A stretch of 64,000 bases of DNA, from the NCBI GenBank assembly GCA_017617635.1, contig JAFZVW010000057.1, positions 1 through 64,000 of the forward strand, in the 5' to 3' direction. Made by a program: the position numbers and the translations under genes. This stretch comes from Bacteroidaceae bacterium. GTDB taxonomy: Bacteria; Bacteroidota; Bacteroidia; Bacteroidales; Bacteroidaceae. The notes under the pieces are model-generated. The model was not told the DNA's origin. It ran no database searches and saw only the letters and a list, made by a program, of their open reading frames with translations. Position 1 is the stretch's first letter. Each line of letters begins with the position of its first letter. This document shows, one piece after another, positions 1-9,042 of this stretch.

Positions 1-1502
1 ATTGAGTACCAGCCTGGCTCCTCCTCGTAATAGAAGCCTATGCGTCCGTCCTTCTGCAAGGTCATGGTGCTGTATGCACTGCCTGTGTTGCTGACGTGAT
101 ATGGATTCTGGTTCCATCCAGCGGCAAATGCCATAGGACTGGCGTATGATGATGCTTCGGTAATGTCCTTCCAGTAAATCTTGACATCCGAACGCTGATT
201 GCCCGTAGGCAGGGACTGGAGGGCCAGGGTGCGCATGGCACCCTGTCTGTTCCTGGCAGCGAGAATCATAATCTCGCCATTGGTGCTGTTGGTTCCGCAG
301 GCGATACCGTCCTGTGCATTGCGGCTGTCAACCGGCTGTGACCAGGAACCCTGTGCCGTACGCTCGTCGGTGTATTTGTATATATTGAAGTACCTGCCAC
401 CACCCTTGCGGCTGGACAGAAGGACTGAGCCGTCGGGCAGTTCCTCGCACTTGGGCTCGTCACCTCCCGGGCAGGGAAGTTCCTGCTTGCTGCCCAGGAC
501 ATTCCACGTCTGGCCGAAATCGTCAGTGTACAGGACGCGGTTGCCATTGTTCCTGGTCCATACCGGCGCATAGACTCGGTAATGGGTGCCAACCTTGATC
601 TTGCGGCTTTGCGTAAGCTTGCCGCTGCCTATGAAGAGGCTCTGTACGCGACAGCGGTCGAATTCAGGTTCGCCACGTTTGGCAAAGCCTCCGTAGAACT
701 GTTCGGTAATATCGTCCCAGCTGGCCAGGCAGCCCTGAGGTGCGGGGCGATGCTTGCCGCTGAGGGCATTACCCCATGTCTTGCCGTTGTCCTGACTGTA
801 GATACGTGCCACGGGATTGGGTTCGCCGTCGGGATAGTTGCCGTACCAGCATATTGTATGCCCGCAAACCCACAGGAGCATGACGGTTCCGGTTTCGCGG
901 TCTACCACAAGGGCAGGATCGCCAAAGCCGTCGTCGCGGACTCCATTGGGGTCGTAGTCGCCCTGAATGATGAAGCTTCCGGCAGTCCATTTGGTGCCTT
1001 TCTTGTTTCCGATACGCTGTACCTGGTCAACACGTCCGTAACCGATATCCGAACCGCATGGACGGTGGTCGTTGACAGCCAGAATCCTGCCGTTCCCGAG
1101 TGTTGCAATGGCAGGGATGCGGTATGGCTTGGGATCGTCATGGAACCACAGGTACTGATACTCGCCCTTCTTGTCAGCATCGTAGACAACAGTCCAGTCA
1201 TCAGGCGCATTCTGCCTGATTTCAGCCAGTTTGTAGCCGTGCAGCTTCCATGCCTGAGTAACAGTTATCTGCTTGCCTGCCGTCTGGTCTTCGGAAAGGC
1301 TTACCTTGACATCCTTGCCTGCATCCCCGGCCTCGAGCGTGACTTGCCTTGCCTTGTCGGCACACTGGACATTAAGCACACCTAACCAGCGGTTGTTGTC
1401 AGGATAACGCGTCTTGCCGTTCAGCTGCACATGCAGTGTGACTGTCTGTGCAATCGCCAAAACAGGTAAGATGATGAGAGTAAATAATAGTGCTCGTTTC
1501 AT
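1..1502 (-). CDS. nanH: Exo-alpha-sialidase (GH33), 3' end outside window
   Basis: Secreted sialidase that removes terminal sialic acid from glycoconjugates. The start at 1502 gives a signal peptide (MKRALLFTLIILPVLAIA, then QT). About 500 residues are visible. Residues 20-115 form a beta-rich N-terminal region. The family's YRIP motif is at 127-130, followed by LAVNDHRPCGSDIGYGRVD, which holds the arginine/aspartate-rich active-site segment. Asp boxes are seen at 236-243 (SQDNGKTW) and 326-333 (TDDFGQTW), with an FIGSGK segment between them. The last visible residues (GFYYEEEPGWYS) match the end of the propeller, so probably only a few dozen residues are missing. It lies 33 bases after ubiE on the same strand and may be read through from the housekeeping genes. 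The motifs make the family call firm; linkage specificity cannot be seen. Confidence 0.9.
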   Translation of the reverse strand, partial: MKRALLFTLIILPVLAIAQTVTLHVQLNGKTRYPDNNRWLGVLNVQCADKARQVTLEAGDAGKDVKVSLSEDQTAGKQITVTQAWKLHGYKLAEIRQNAPDDWTVVYDADKKGEYQYLWFHDDPKPYRIPAIATLGNGRILAVNDHRPCGSDIGYGRVDQVQRIGNKKGTKWTAGSFIIQGDYDPNGVRDDGFGDPALVVDRETGTVMLLWVCGHTICWYGNYPDGEPNPVARIYSQDNGKTWGNALSGKHRPAPQGCLASWDDITEQFYGGFAKRGEPEFDRCRVQSLFIGSGKLTQSRKIKVGTHYRVYAPVWTRNNGNRVLYTDDFGQTWNVLGSKQELPCPGGDEPKCEELPDGSVLLSSRKGGGRYFNIYKYTDERTAQGSWSQPVDSRNAQDGIACGTNSTNGEIMILAARNRQGAMRTLALQSLPTGNQRSDVKIYWKDITEASSYASPMAFAAGWNQNPYHVSNTGSAYSTMTLQKDGRIGFYYEEEPGWYS

Positions 1503-1535
1503 GGGATATGGTTATTTATGATTTGACAACTGTAT

Positions 1536-2285
1536 CTATTTTGTAGCCAGGAACATAGTACACAGACCGAATGTGAAGCGGTGGAAACGGACCTGGCTGA
1601 AGCCTGTCCGTATCAGTATGTCATATACTGTCTCGGCTTGCGGAAAAGCTTCCATGGTCTTTGGCAGATAGCTGTAGGCCTTGCGGTCACGGCTGAAGAG
1701 CCACCCTACTGCAGGCATGACGAAACGGCTGTATAGGCTGAACAGCTGGCGCATCGGGAAATGCTGCGGGGTAGAGAGCTCGACAATGAGCAGGTGTCCG
1801 TCGTTCTTCAGCACACGGTACATCTCGCGGAGTCCGGCCTCGAGGTCCTGGAAATTGCGTACACCGTATGCTATGGTTACGGCATCGAACCTGTCATCGG
1901 GGAAACCGAGGTCAAGGGCATCGCCCATGACGAATGAAATGCGTTCCCTATGCCCGGGCGGAATGTCTTGCCTGGCAAGTTTTGCATTGGCAACCTGCAA
2001 CATTCCTTCAGACAGGTCACAGCCTATGATTTCCGAGGGATTGAGGCGCTGTGCAACCAAAAAGGTGAAATCGCCCGTTCCGCATGCCAGGTCGAGGACC
2101 GAACGCGGAGAAAATTCCCGCAGCGAATCGACGCTCTTACGACGCCAGCCGCGGTCTGTACCGAAGCTGAGGAGGTGGTTCAAAAGGTCGTAGGTGGGGG
2201 CAATGCCGTCAAACATAGCCCGAACCTGTTCCTTCTTCTCGCCGCCCTGAGAGTACGGATTTATTTTCTCCTGCCCGTATTTCAC
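1536..2285 (-). CDS. ubiE: Demethylmenaquinone methyltransferase
   Basis: SAM-dependent C-methyltransferase making menaquinone from demethylmenaquinone, the last step of the respiratory quinone pathway. The protein is 249 residues, normal for the family. The family start (VRAMFDGIAPTYDLLNHLLS) and SAM-binding motif I (VLDLACGTGDF) are clear, followed by the acidic motif (IGCDLSEGM), a post-motif (VTIAYGVRNF) and C-terminal FHRFTFGLC. As the order uses menaquinone, menG is the better functional name. Only 3 bases separate it from the upstream purC stop, so the two are almost certainly co-transcribed. Confidence 0.95.
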   Translation of the reverse strand: MKYGQEKINPYSQGGEKKEQVRAMFDGIAPTYDLLNHLLSFGTDRGWRRKSVDSLREFSPRSVLDLACGTGDFTFLVAQRLNPSEIIGCDLSEGMLQVANAKLARQDIPPGHRERISFVMGDALDLGFPDDRFDAVTIAYGVRNFQDLEAGLREMYRVLKNDGHLLIVELSTPQHFPMRQLFSLYSRFVMPAVGWLFSRDRKAYSYLPKTMEAFPQAETVYDILIRTGFSQVRFHRFTFGLCTMFLATK

Positions 2286-2288
2286 CTT

Positions 2289-3239
2289 TTATCTATTGGC
2301 TTCCAGCCACTGTGTCACGTTTTTCTCAATGCGCTTTGCAATGTCGCCCTCGTCATCGGCAGGTACGAAGGTCGTACCGGTGATGTGCTCGTAGAGCCTG
2401 ATATAGCAGTCGCTGACGCTCTGTGCATACTCGTCGGTAATCTCGGGCATGACATCGCCTTCACGGTTCATGAAGTCATGATCGATAAGCCACTGGCGCA
2501 CAAACTCCTTGGACAGCTGCTTCTGCGGCTCGCCCTTGCGGAATTTCTCCTCATAGTCCTGTGCATAGAAGTAGCGTGACGAGTCAGGGGTGTGAATCTC
2601 GTCAATGAGGATTACCTTGCCGTCGCGCTTACCGAACTCGTACTTGGTGTCAACGAGAATGAGTCCCTTGCCTGCAGCGATTTCGGTACCGCGCCGGAAC
2701 AGGGCCCTGGTGTAGCGGCACATGGTTTCCCAGTCTTCCTTGCTTACGATGCCCTGAGCGATGATTTCCTCGGCAGAGATATTCTCGTCATGACCCTCCT
2801 CGGCCTTGGTGGTTGGAGTGATAATAGGTTCGGGGAAACGCTGGTTTTCACGCATTCCATCGGGCAACTTGACTCCGCAGAGCTCGCGACAGCCGTTCTT
2901 GTACTCGCGCCAGGCAGAGCCTGTAAGATAGCCGCGGATAATCATCTCGACACGGAAGCCCTCGGCCTTGAGACCGATTGTAACCATCGGGTCGGGAGTG
3001 GCAAGTTTCCAGTTTGGAACAATGTCAGCAGTAGCATCCAGGAAACTGGCAGCCAGCTGGTTGAGGCACTGCCCCTTGAAAGGAATTCCCTTGGGCAGGA
3101 TTACGTCGAAAGCCGAAATGCGGTCCGTCGCAACCATGACCATAAGGTCGTCATTGATATTGTACACATCACGTACCTTGCCGTGATAAACGCTTACCTG
3201 CCCGGGCAGGTTGAGGTCAGTTCTTGTCAGTGCTTTCAT
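2289..3239 (-). CDS. purC: Phosphoribosylaminoimidazole-succinocarboxamide synthase
   Basis: SAICAR synthase joins aspartate to CAIR in an ATP-dependent step of purine synthesis. The 316-residue length matches the longer SAICAR synthase form. Near the N-terminus [10 protein letters not shown] is the nucleotide-binding KVRD element; [14 protein letters not shown] and the later [12 protein letters not shown] and [12 protein letters not shown] are family signatures, the last being substrate and metal binding. The start codon lies inside the last codons of the upstream phoH gene (23-base overlap), and the stop is 3 bases before ubiE, which supports a phoH-purC-ubiE operon. Confidence 0.96.
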   Translation of the reverse strand: MKALTRTDLNLPGQVSVYHGKVRDVYNINDDLMVMVATDRISAFDVILPKGIPFKGQCLNQLAASFLDATADIVPNWKLATPDPMVTIGLKAEGFRVEMIIRGYLTGSAWREYKNGCRELCGVKLPDGMRENQRFPEPIITPTTKAEEGHDENISAEEIIAQGIVSKEDWETMCRYTRALFRRGTEIAAGKGLILVDTKYEFGKRDGKVILIDEIHTPDSSRYFYAQDYEEKFRKGEPQKQLSKEFVRQWLIDHDFMNREGDVMPEITDEYAQSVSDCYIRLYEHITGTTFVPADDEGDIAKRIEKNVTQWLEANR

Positions 3240-4173
3240 CTGTCTCGTATTTGTTATATGCTTTTACAATCCGTGTTACAAGCCGGTGGCGGACAATATC
3301 CTGCTCGGTCATCCGTATGAAGGATATGCCCTGCACGTCCTTGAGTACCTGGCATGCGTGGGTCAGACCGCTCTGGACACCGCGGGGAAGGTCGAACTGG
3401 GTGGTGTCTCCGGTTATAATCATCTTGGTATTCATACCCATTCGGGTAAGGAACATCTTGATTTGCTGTATAGTGGTGTTCTGGGCCTCGTCCAGTATGA
3501 CAACTGCATCGTTGAGGGTTCGTCCGCGCATAAAGGCGAGCGGTGCAATCTGGATTATCTTCTGCTCTATCATCTCCTGCAGTTTCTGTGCAGGTATCAT
3601 ATCCTCGAGGGCATCGTACAGGGGCTGCAGGTAGGGATCAATCTTGTCCTTCATGTCACCCGGCAGGAAACCGAGCTTCTCGCCTGCCTCGACGGCGGGA
3701 CGCGAGAGGATAATCTTGCGTATCTGCTTGTTTTTGAGTGCACGGACAGCCAGTGCAATGCTCATATAGGTCTTGCCGCTTCCGGCAGGGCCTATGGCAA
3801 AAATCATGTCATTCTCCTGAAAAGCCTGTACAAGCAATTGCTGGTTGCCGCTCCGGGCTGCGATAGGCTTGCCTGTCACGCTGTAGACGACAACGCCCTC
3901 GACACCGTCCTGACGGACTTTTTCCCCACGCAGGATGTGCAGGACGTCTTCTTCGGCAAGACTATTGTATTTAAGGCAATGTGACTGCAGTTTCAGGATA
4001 TTCTCCTCGAGTGCGCACATTTCCAGTTCGTCTCCTATGACGTGAAGCACATTTCCGCGGGCAACGATGCGCAACTTGGGATACAGGGCCTTTACAATCT
4101 GGATATTGACATTGCCGACACCGTAGAACACGACAGGGTCGACATCCTCCAATACTATGTGCTTCTCTATCAT
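3217..4173 (-). CDS. phoH: PhoH-like ATPase
   Basis: PhoH-family P-loop ATPase of 318 residues, thought to act on RNA; its exact role is not settled. Walker A is [10 protein letters not shown] and Walker B is [10 protein letters not shown], followed by the sensor-like [13 protein letters not shown]. The start is taken at 4173 ([10 protein letters not shown]) rather than the in-frame ATG at 4224, because the minus-strand promoter elements at 4192-4224 lie between the two. A TAACTTTG -7 box at 4199-4192 would start the message only about 13-20 bases before 4173. Its stop overlaps purC. Confidence 0.92.
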   Translation of the reverse strand: MIEKHIVLEDVDPVVFYGVGNVNIQIVKALYPKLRIVARGNVLHVIGDELEMCALEENILKLQSHCLKYNSLAEEDVLHILRGEKVRQDGVEGVVVYSVTGKPIAARSGNQQLLVQAFQENDMIFAIGPAGSGKTYMSIALAVRALKNKQIRKIILSRPAVEAGEKLGFLPGDMKDKIDPYLQPLYDALEDMIPAQKLQEMIEQKIIQIAPLAFMRGRTLNDAVVILDEAQNTTIQQIKMFLTRMGMNTKMIITGDTTQFDLPRGVQSGLTHACQVLKDVQGISFIRMTEQDIVRHRLVTRIVKAYNKYETDESTDKN

Positions 4174-4191
4174 TTTTATATGATTTGCGCA

Positions 4192-4224
4192 CAAAGTTAA
4201 CAAATATTTTGGAATTTCAATCAA
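4192..4224 (-). promoter_or_regulatory. Promoter for phoH-purC-ubiE
   Basis: Bacteroidetes-type promoter read on the minus strand: -33-like TTGA at 4224-4221, 21-base spacer, -7 box TAACTTTG at 4199-4192. It overlaps the divergent promoter of the DUF5715 gene, which uses the same TAACTTTG core. Confidence 0.6.
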
Positions 4225-4239
4225 TTTGCCTTAACTTTG
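4208..4239 (+). promoter_or_regulatory. Promoter for DUF5715 gene
   Basis: TTTG at 4208-4211, 20-base spacer, TAACTTTG at 4232-4239. Both boxes fit the Bacteroidetes housekeeping consensus. The ATG at 4253 is only 13 bases after the -7 box, so the leader would be about 5-8 bases. Confidence 0.7.
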
Positions 4240-4252
4240 TGTCGTAAAAATT

Positions 4253-4993
4253 ATGAGACGACTAAAGAAAAACATCTACATAGGTCTGTTTTGCGTAACA
4301 GTATTCGTACTATTGATTATAAAGGCTGTACGCGGACCTGTACAGCAAGGTGACGAACAGCATCTGATTGCAATAGAGAATTCGGTAGTGACCCGAACTT
4401 CAGAGCCTGTCAAATTTCCTATTCCGCATCCGATTTACTCGGTTTCATCGTATGACGACTGCTTCCCTGATTTACAGGAAGTGCAGATAAAAAGTGCGAT
4501 GAAATGGGGCGTTTCGCCCGTAAAAGACCGTAATGAGGCGGAACATAGGAAGAAGGAACTTGTATACGTGGGAATGAACCCGTATTACAGTATCGACAAG
4601 GCCATGAGCAGCAGTATACCATATCTGATACCGCGTGCGGCGGAACTGCTGAACGATATTGCGCACAACTTCCTGGACAGTCTGTACGTAAAGGGTGTGC
4701 CCTTGCACAAAATCATCGTAACAAGCGTATTGCGCACAGAACACGATGTCGCCAAACTGAGGCAGAAGAACCAGAATGCAAGCGAACAGTCTTGCCACAG
4801 GTACGGTACGACATTTGACATCTGCTACAACAGGTACCAGACTGTTGCCAATCCAGGAGAAACCAGGCGTGAAGTACCGAATGACACGCTGAAATGGGTA
4901 TTGAGCGAGGTGCTGCGTGACCAGCGCGAAATGGGCCGTTGCCACATAAAGCATGAGAACAAGCAGAGCTGTTTCCATATTACCGTAAAATAG
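4253..4993 (+). CDS. DUF5715 family protein, M15-peptidase-like
   Basis: A 246-residue protein with one N-terminal membrane segment (residues about 8-24, IYIGLFCVTVFVLLIIKAV), otherwise predicted periplasmic. The C-terminal half resembles the D-Ala-D-Ala carboxypeptidase fold of family M15. It has VTSVLRTEHDVAKLR, then SCHRYGTTFDI, which fits the zinc-binding SxHxxGxxFD pattern, and it ends with CFHITVK, which could supply the last histidine. If active it would trim peptidoglycan peptides; activity is inferred only from these motifs. It is followed 11 bases later by aroE on the same strand and is divergent from phoH. Confidence 0.75.
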   Translation: MRRLKKNIYIGLFCVTVFVLLIIKAVRGPVQQGDEQHLIAIENSVVTRTSEPVKFPIPHPIYSVSSYDDCFPDLQEVQIKSAMKWGVSPVKDRNEAEHRKKELVYVGMNPYYSIDKAMSSSIPYLIPRAAELLNDIAHNFLDSLYVKGVPLHKIIVTSVLRTEHDVAKLRQKNQNASEQSCHRYGTTFDICYNRYQTVANPGETRREVPNDTLKWVLSEVLRDQREMGRCHIKHENKQSCFHITVK

Positions 4994-5004
4994 TTCATGG
5001 CCGT

Positions 5005-5772
5005 ATGCGCAGATTCGGACTTGTCGGATACCCTTTGTCTCACTCGTTTTCCATTAGGTTTTTTAACGAGAGATTCTTTCCCGAAAACGGTATTGATGCC
5101 GAATATGTGAATTACGAAATACCGGATGCCGACATGATGCTGGATATAGTGAGGGACAACCCTGAACTGGAGGGGCTGAACTGCACCATACCGCACAAGC
5201 AGGCAATTATCCCGCTTTTGGACGAACTGAGTGACGAAGCGCGTGAAACGGGTGCTGTAAATGTCATAAGGATTGAGCGCGACAAGCCTGAAAACACAAG
5301 GGACGGCCGCGGGTTCAGGCTAAAGGGTTTCAATAGCGACACAATAGGTTTCCGCGACAGCATCAGGCCATTGCTGAAGCCGTATCACAAAAGGGCTTTG
5401 GTCCTGGGTACCGGAGGTGCCGCAAAAGCCGTATGCCACGTACTGGACAAGCTTGGCATAGAGTGGAAGTCAGTGAGCCGTACAGCAGGCAGGAACAGCC
5501 TGACATACAGCGAAGTGACGGAAGAAATAATGGCCGACTATACAATTATAGTGAACTGCACTCCACTGGGCATGTTTCCAAAAACAGAGACTTGTCCCGA
5601 GCTGCCGTACGAGGCCCTGACAACAAGGCATCTTATGTACGATCTGATATACAATCCTGCTGAAACGGAGTTCATGAAACGCGGTGCTGCGATGGGGGCT
5701 GTTGTCAAAAACGGCTACGAGATGCTTGAACTGCAGGCCGTGGCTTCGTGGAATTTCTGGAATTTGAGTTAA
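5005..5772 (+). CDS. aroE: Shikimate dehydrogenase
   Basis: NADPH-dependent reduction of 3-dehydroshikimate to shikimate in aromatic amino-acid synthesis; 255 residues. The start MRRFGLVGYPLSHSFS carries the substrate-binding GxPxxHSxS element. NCTIPHK holds the catalytic lysine, and GFNSDTIGF the catalytic aspartate. VLGTGGAAKAVCHVL is the glycine-rich NADP-binding loop, and YEMLELQA is the conserved C-terminal helix. It follows the DUF5715 gene by 11 bases, probably on the same message. Confidence 0.95.
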   Translation: MRRFGLVGYPLSHSFSIRFFNERFFPENGIDAEYVNYEIPDADMMLDIVRDNPELEGLNCTIPHKQAIIPLLDELSDEARETGAVNVIRIERDKPENTRDGRGFRLKGFNSDTIGFRDSIRPLLKPYHKRALVLGTGGAAKAVCHVLDKLGIEWKSVSRTAGRNSLTYSEVTEEIMADYTIIVNCTPLGMFPKTETCPELPYEALTTRHLMYDLIYNPAETEFMKRGAAMGAVVKNGYEMLELQAVASWNFWNLS

Positions 5773-5795
5773 ATTCCCATAATACTTAACTATTC

Positions 5796-5828
5796 TTTCG
5801 CCTTTGTAAATTATTATTCGTATCTTTG
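5796..5828 (+). promoter_or_regulatory. Promoter for purM
   Basis: A strong -7 box TATCTTTG at 5821-5828 with a weaker -33 (TTTC, 5796-5799) 21 bases upstream. It lies in the 82-base gap before purM and probably starts the purM-prfA-pyrF transcript. Confidence 0.6.
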
Positions 5829-5854
5829 CGCACAAATAAAAAAGATACGTAAGA

Positions 5855-7021
5855 ATGAACAATCAGCGTTACATGATGCGTGGTGTATCAGCCGCCAAGG
5901 AGGATGTACACAACGCCATCAAAAACATTGACAAAGGTATTTTTCCACTGGCTTTCTGCAAGATTATCCCTGACATCCTGGGCGGTGACCCCGAGTATTG
6001 CAACATCATGCATGCCGACGGTGCCGGTACCAAGTCCTCGCTTGCCTACATGTACTGGAAGGAGACAGGCGACCTGAACGTATGGAAGGGAATTGCCCAG
6101 GATGCACTGATAATGAACACTGACGACCTGCTGTGTGTGGGTGCAGTGGACAACATCCTGGTTTCATCCACCATAGGACGTAACAAAATGTTGGTTCCGG
6201 GCGAGGTTATTTCAGCCATCATCAACGGTACGGACGAACTGATGCAGGAGATGCGCGGGATGGGAATCGGCATATACGGTACCGGAGGCGAGACTGCTGA
6301 CGTTGGCGACCTGGTGCGCACGATAATCGTTGACAGCACAGTGACCTGCCGCATGAAGCGCAGTGACGTGATTGACAATGCGAATATCCGTCCAGGGGAT
6401 GTAATCGTGGGACTTTCGAGCACAGGTCAGGCAACATACGAGAAGGAGTATAACGGCGGTATGGGCAGTAACGGACTGACATCTGCACGCCATGACGTGT
6501 TCTCGATGTATCTTGCGGAAAAGTATCCGGAGAGCTATGACCATGCCGTTCCCGAGGAACTGGTGTACAGTGGAACGAAGCGTCTGGACGACAAGATTGA
6601 GGGCTGTCCGCTGACAGCCGGCAGAATGGTTTTGTCCCCGACCCGTACATACGCTCCTGTAATCAAGAAGGTTCTGGACGGGATGCGCCCAAGGATTCAC
6701 GGTATGGTACACTGCACAGGAGGCGCCCAGACAAAGGTTCTGCATTTCGTCAGCGACAACTGCCACGTGATAAAGGACAACATGTTCCCTGTCCCGCCGC
6801 TTTTCCGCACAATCCAGGAGGAGAGCAAGACTGACTGGGCGGAGATGTACAAGGTCTTCAACATGGGGCATAGGATGGAGATGTACGTTGCTCCCGAGGA
6901 TGCTGAAAAGGTTATTGAAATCAGCAGGAGCTTCAACATCGAGGCACAGGTGGTAGGCCGCATCGAGGACGGCAGGAAGGGCCTGACTATCAGGAGTGAG
7001 TACGGAGAGTTCGACTACTAA
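5855..7021 (+). CDS. purM: Phosphoribosylformylglycinamidine cyclo-ligase (AIR synthase)
   Basis: Makes AIR from FGAM with ATP in purine synthesis. At 388 residues it is the longer PurM-like form usual in Bacteroidetes. Visible family elements are the opening YMMRGVSAAKEDVH, HADGAGTKSSLAY (the DGVGTK-like loop), DALIMNTDDLLCVGA, the glycine-rich YGTGGETADVGD, and GDVIVGLSSTG. The C-terminal half keeps HGMVHCTGGAQTKVL and FNMGHRMEMYV, matching the GGG and NMG motifs of AIR synthases. It stands between its own promoter and prfA. Confidence 0.92.
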   Translation: MNNQRYMMRGVSAAKEDVHNAIKNIDKGIFPLAFCKIIPDILGGDPEYCNIMHADGAGTKSSLAYMYWKETGDLNVWKGIAQDALIMNTDDLLCVGAVDNILVSSTIGRNKMLVPGEVISAIINGTDELMQEMRGMGIGIYGTGGETADVGDLVRTIIVDSTVTCRMKRSDVIDNANIRPGDVIVGLSSTGQATYEKEYNGGMGSNGLTSARHDVFSMYLAEKYPESYDHAVPEELVYSGTKRLDDKIEGCPLTAGRMVLSPTRTYAPVIKKVLDGMRPRIHGMVHCTGGAQTKVLHFVSDNCHVIKDNMFPVPPLFRTIQEESKTDWAEMYKVFNMGHRMEMYVAPEDAEKVIEISRSFNIEAQVVGRIEDGRKGLTIRSEYGEFDY

Positions 7022-7041
7022 TACCGAGGAATAGTTGCAAC

Positions 7042-8142
7042 ATGGATATATTAGAGAGACTGGACGGCCTTGTAAGCCGGTTTGAGGAAGTTTCCACCCT
7101 GATAACCGACCCCAGTGTAATTGCTGACCAGAAAAGGTATGTGAAGCTTACCAAGGAATGGAAGGATCTGGGCAAGATAATGGAGGCCCGCAAGGAATAT
7201 ATGGGATGTCTGCAGAACATCGAGGATGCCAAGGAGATGATTGCGATGGAGGATGACGCCGACATGAAGGCCATGCTGCGCGAGGAAATGGCAGCAAGCG
7301 AGCAGCGCATACCTGAACTGGAGGAGGAGATAAAGCTGCTGCTGGTTCCGGCTGACCCCGAAGACGACAAGAATATAGTAATGGAAATACGCGGCGGTAC
7401 GGGCGGTGACGAGGCTGCCCTGTTTGCCGGCGACCTGTTCCGCATGTACAGCAAGTACTTCGAGAGCAAAGGCTGGAAAATGACTGTGTCGAACTATAAC
7501 GAGGGAACTTCGGGCGGCTACAAGGAAATAGTATGCACGGTAACAGGCGAAGGAGTATATGGCATAATGAAATACGAGAGCGGTGTACACCGTGTCCAGC
7601 GTGTGCCGGTAACCGAGACTCAGGGGCGTGTACATACCAGTGCAGCAACAGTTGCCATACTTCCCGAGGCTGAGGAATTCGACGTGGAGATTAACGAGGG
7701 TGCCATCAAGTGGGACACCTTCCGTTCGTCCGGTGCCGGAGGACAGAATGTGAACAAAGTTGAATCCGGTGTGCGTGCACGCTACATCTGGCGCAATCCT
7801 TTTACCAACGAGGACGAGGAGATTCTGGTTGAGTGCACGGAAACCCGCGACCAGCCAAAGAACAAGGAGCGTGCCCTGGCACGTCTGCGTACCTTCATCT
7901 ACGACAAGGAGCATCAGAAATATCTGGATGATATTGCAAGCCGTCGCAAGACAATGGTATCTACGGGTGACCGTTCTGCAAAAATACGTACTTACAACTA
8001 TCCCCAGGGGCGTGTGACGGACCACCGCATAGGCTATACCATGTACAATCTGCCAGCCTTCATGGACGGCGACATCCAGGACTGTATCGACCATCTGATT
8101 GTTGCAGAGAATGCCGAGAGGATGAAGGAGGCAGCGTTGTGA
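7042..8142 (+). CDS. prfA: Peptide chain release factor 1
   Basis: Reads UAA and UAG stop codons and triggers peptide release on the ribosome. 366 residues. The codon-recognition tripeptide PVT (in QRVPVTETQG) is the PxT form of RF1, not the SPF form of RF2. The GGQ hydrolysis motif is at residues 233-235 (SGAGGQNVNK), and the C-terminal RSAKIRTYNYPQGRVTDHRI is typical of RF1. The start is 20 bases after purM. Confidence 0.97.
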   Translation: MDILERLDGLVSRFEEVSTLITDPSVIADQKRYVKLTKEWKDLGKIMEARKEYMGCLQNIEDAKEMIAMEDDADMKAMLREEMAASEQRIPELEEEIKLLLVPADPEDDKNIVMEIRGGTGGDEAALFAGDLFRMYSKYFESKGWKMTVSNYNEGTSGGYKEIVCTVTGEGVYGIMKYESGVHRVQRVPVTETQGRVHTSAATVAILPEAEEFDVEINEGAIKWDTFRSSGAGGQNVNKVESGVRARYIWRNPFTNEDEEILVECTETRDQPKNKERALARLRTFIYDKEHQKYLDDIASRRKTMVSTGDRSAKIRTYNYPQGRVTDHRIGYTMYNLPAFMDGDIQDCIDHLIVAENAERMKEAAL

Positions 8143-8170
8143 TAATCCATAATTCGAAATTCATAATACC

Positions 8171-9037
8171 ATGACAAAAGAAGAACTGATTAAGAATATT
8201 CAGCGTAAGCAGAGTTTCCTGTGCGTCGGCCTGGATACTGACATAAAGAAGATTCCCGGCCATCTGCTGAAAGAGGAAGACCCGATCTTTGCCTTCAACA
8301 AGGCTATAATTGATGCAACTGCACCGTACTGCATTGCGTACAAGCCTAATCTGGCTTTCTACGAAGCATTTGGAGTGAAGGGCATCATGGCTTTCGAGAA
8401 GACAGTCAGATATCTTCAGCAGAACTATCCCGATCAGTTTATCATTGCAGATGCCAAGCGTGGTGACATAGGCAACACAAGCGCCATGTATGCAAGGACA
8501 TTCTTTGACGAATACAATCTGGATGCCGTGACCGTTGCCCCGTACATGGGCGAGGACAGTGTAAAGCCTTTCCTGACAGAAGGCAAAGAGGGTACGACGC
8601 ACTGGGTGATACTGCTGGCATTGACAAGCAACAAGGGCAGTCATGATTTCCAGCTCCTGCGTACAAGGGACACAGAGGGCCAGGGTCCTGATACCGAGGT
8701 GATGCCGTTGTACGAGCGTGTCCTGCGCAAGAGTCAGGAGTGGGCAGACGACACCAGGATGATGTATGTAGTGGGTGCTACTCAGGGCAAGGCATTCGAG
8801 GCAATCCGCAAAATCGTGCCAAACCACTTCCTGCTGGTTCCCGGAATCGGCGCACAGGGCGGCAGTCTTGAGGAAGTGTGCAAATACGGCATGACGAAGG
8901 ATTGCGGGTTGCTGGTCAACTCTTCACGAGCCATAATATATGCCTCTGCCGGAGAGGACTTTGCAGAAGCTGCTGCCCGCGAGGCAAAGAAGGTACAACT
9001 GCAGATGGCGAAGGAACTGGAAAAAATCAGAAACTAA
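8171..9037 (+). CDS. pyrF: Orotidine 5'-phosphate decarboxylase
   Basis: Decarboxylates OMP to UMP, the last step of pyrimidine synthesis. The 288-residue length is that of the longer PyrF type. Substrate contacts are seen at [14 protein letters not shown] and [13 protein letters not shown], and the catalytic Lys-Asp network at [14 protein letters not shown]. The phosphate-binding end is VPGIGAQGG. It follows prfA by 28 bases and the next gene starts 5 bases after its stop, so the run from purM is probably one operon. Confidence 0.95.
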   Translation: MTKEELIKNIQRKQSFLCVGLDTDIKKIPGHLLKEEDPIFAFNKAIIDATAPYCIAYKPNLAFYEAFGVKGIMAFEKTVRYLQQNYPDQFIIADAKRGDIGNTSAMYARTFFDEYNLDAVTVAPYMGEDSVKPFLTEGKEGTTHWVILLALTSNKGSHDFQLLRTRDTEGQGPDTEVMPLYERVLRKSQEWADDTRMMYVVGATQGKAFEAIRKIVPNHFLLVPGIGAQGGSLEEVCKYGMTKDCGLLVNSSRAIIYASAGEDFAEAAAREAKKVQLQMAKELEKIRN

Positions 9038-9042
9038 GAACT

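Noticed and set aside
582..1385. Plus-strand frame over the sialidase
   Set aside because: The minus strand encodes a full YRIP and Asp-box sialidase.
7051..8094. Long antisense frame over prfA
   Set aside because: It mirrors a conserved release factor gene; the release factor reading is certain.
8878..9042. N-terminal extension of the secreted protein
   Set aside because: It would overlap pyrF by 160 bases and hide the signal peptide starting at 9043.
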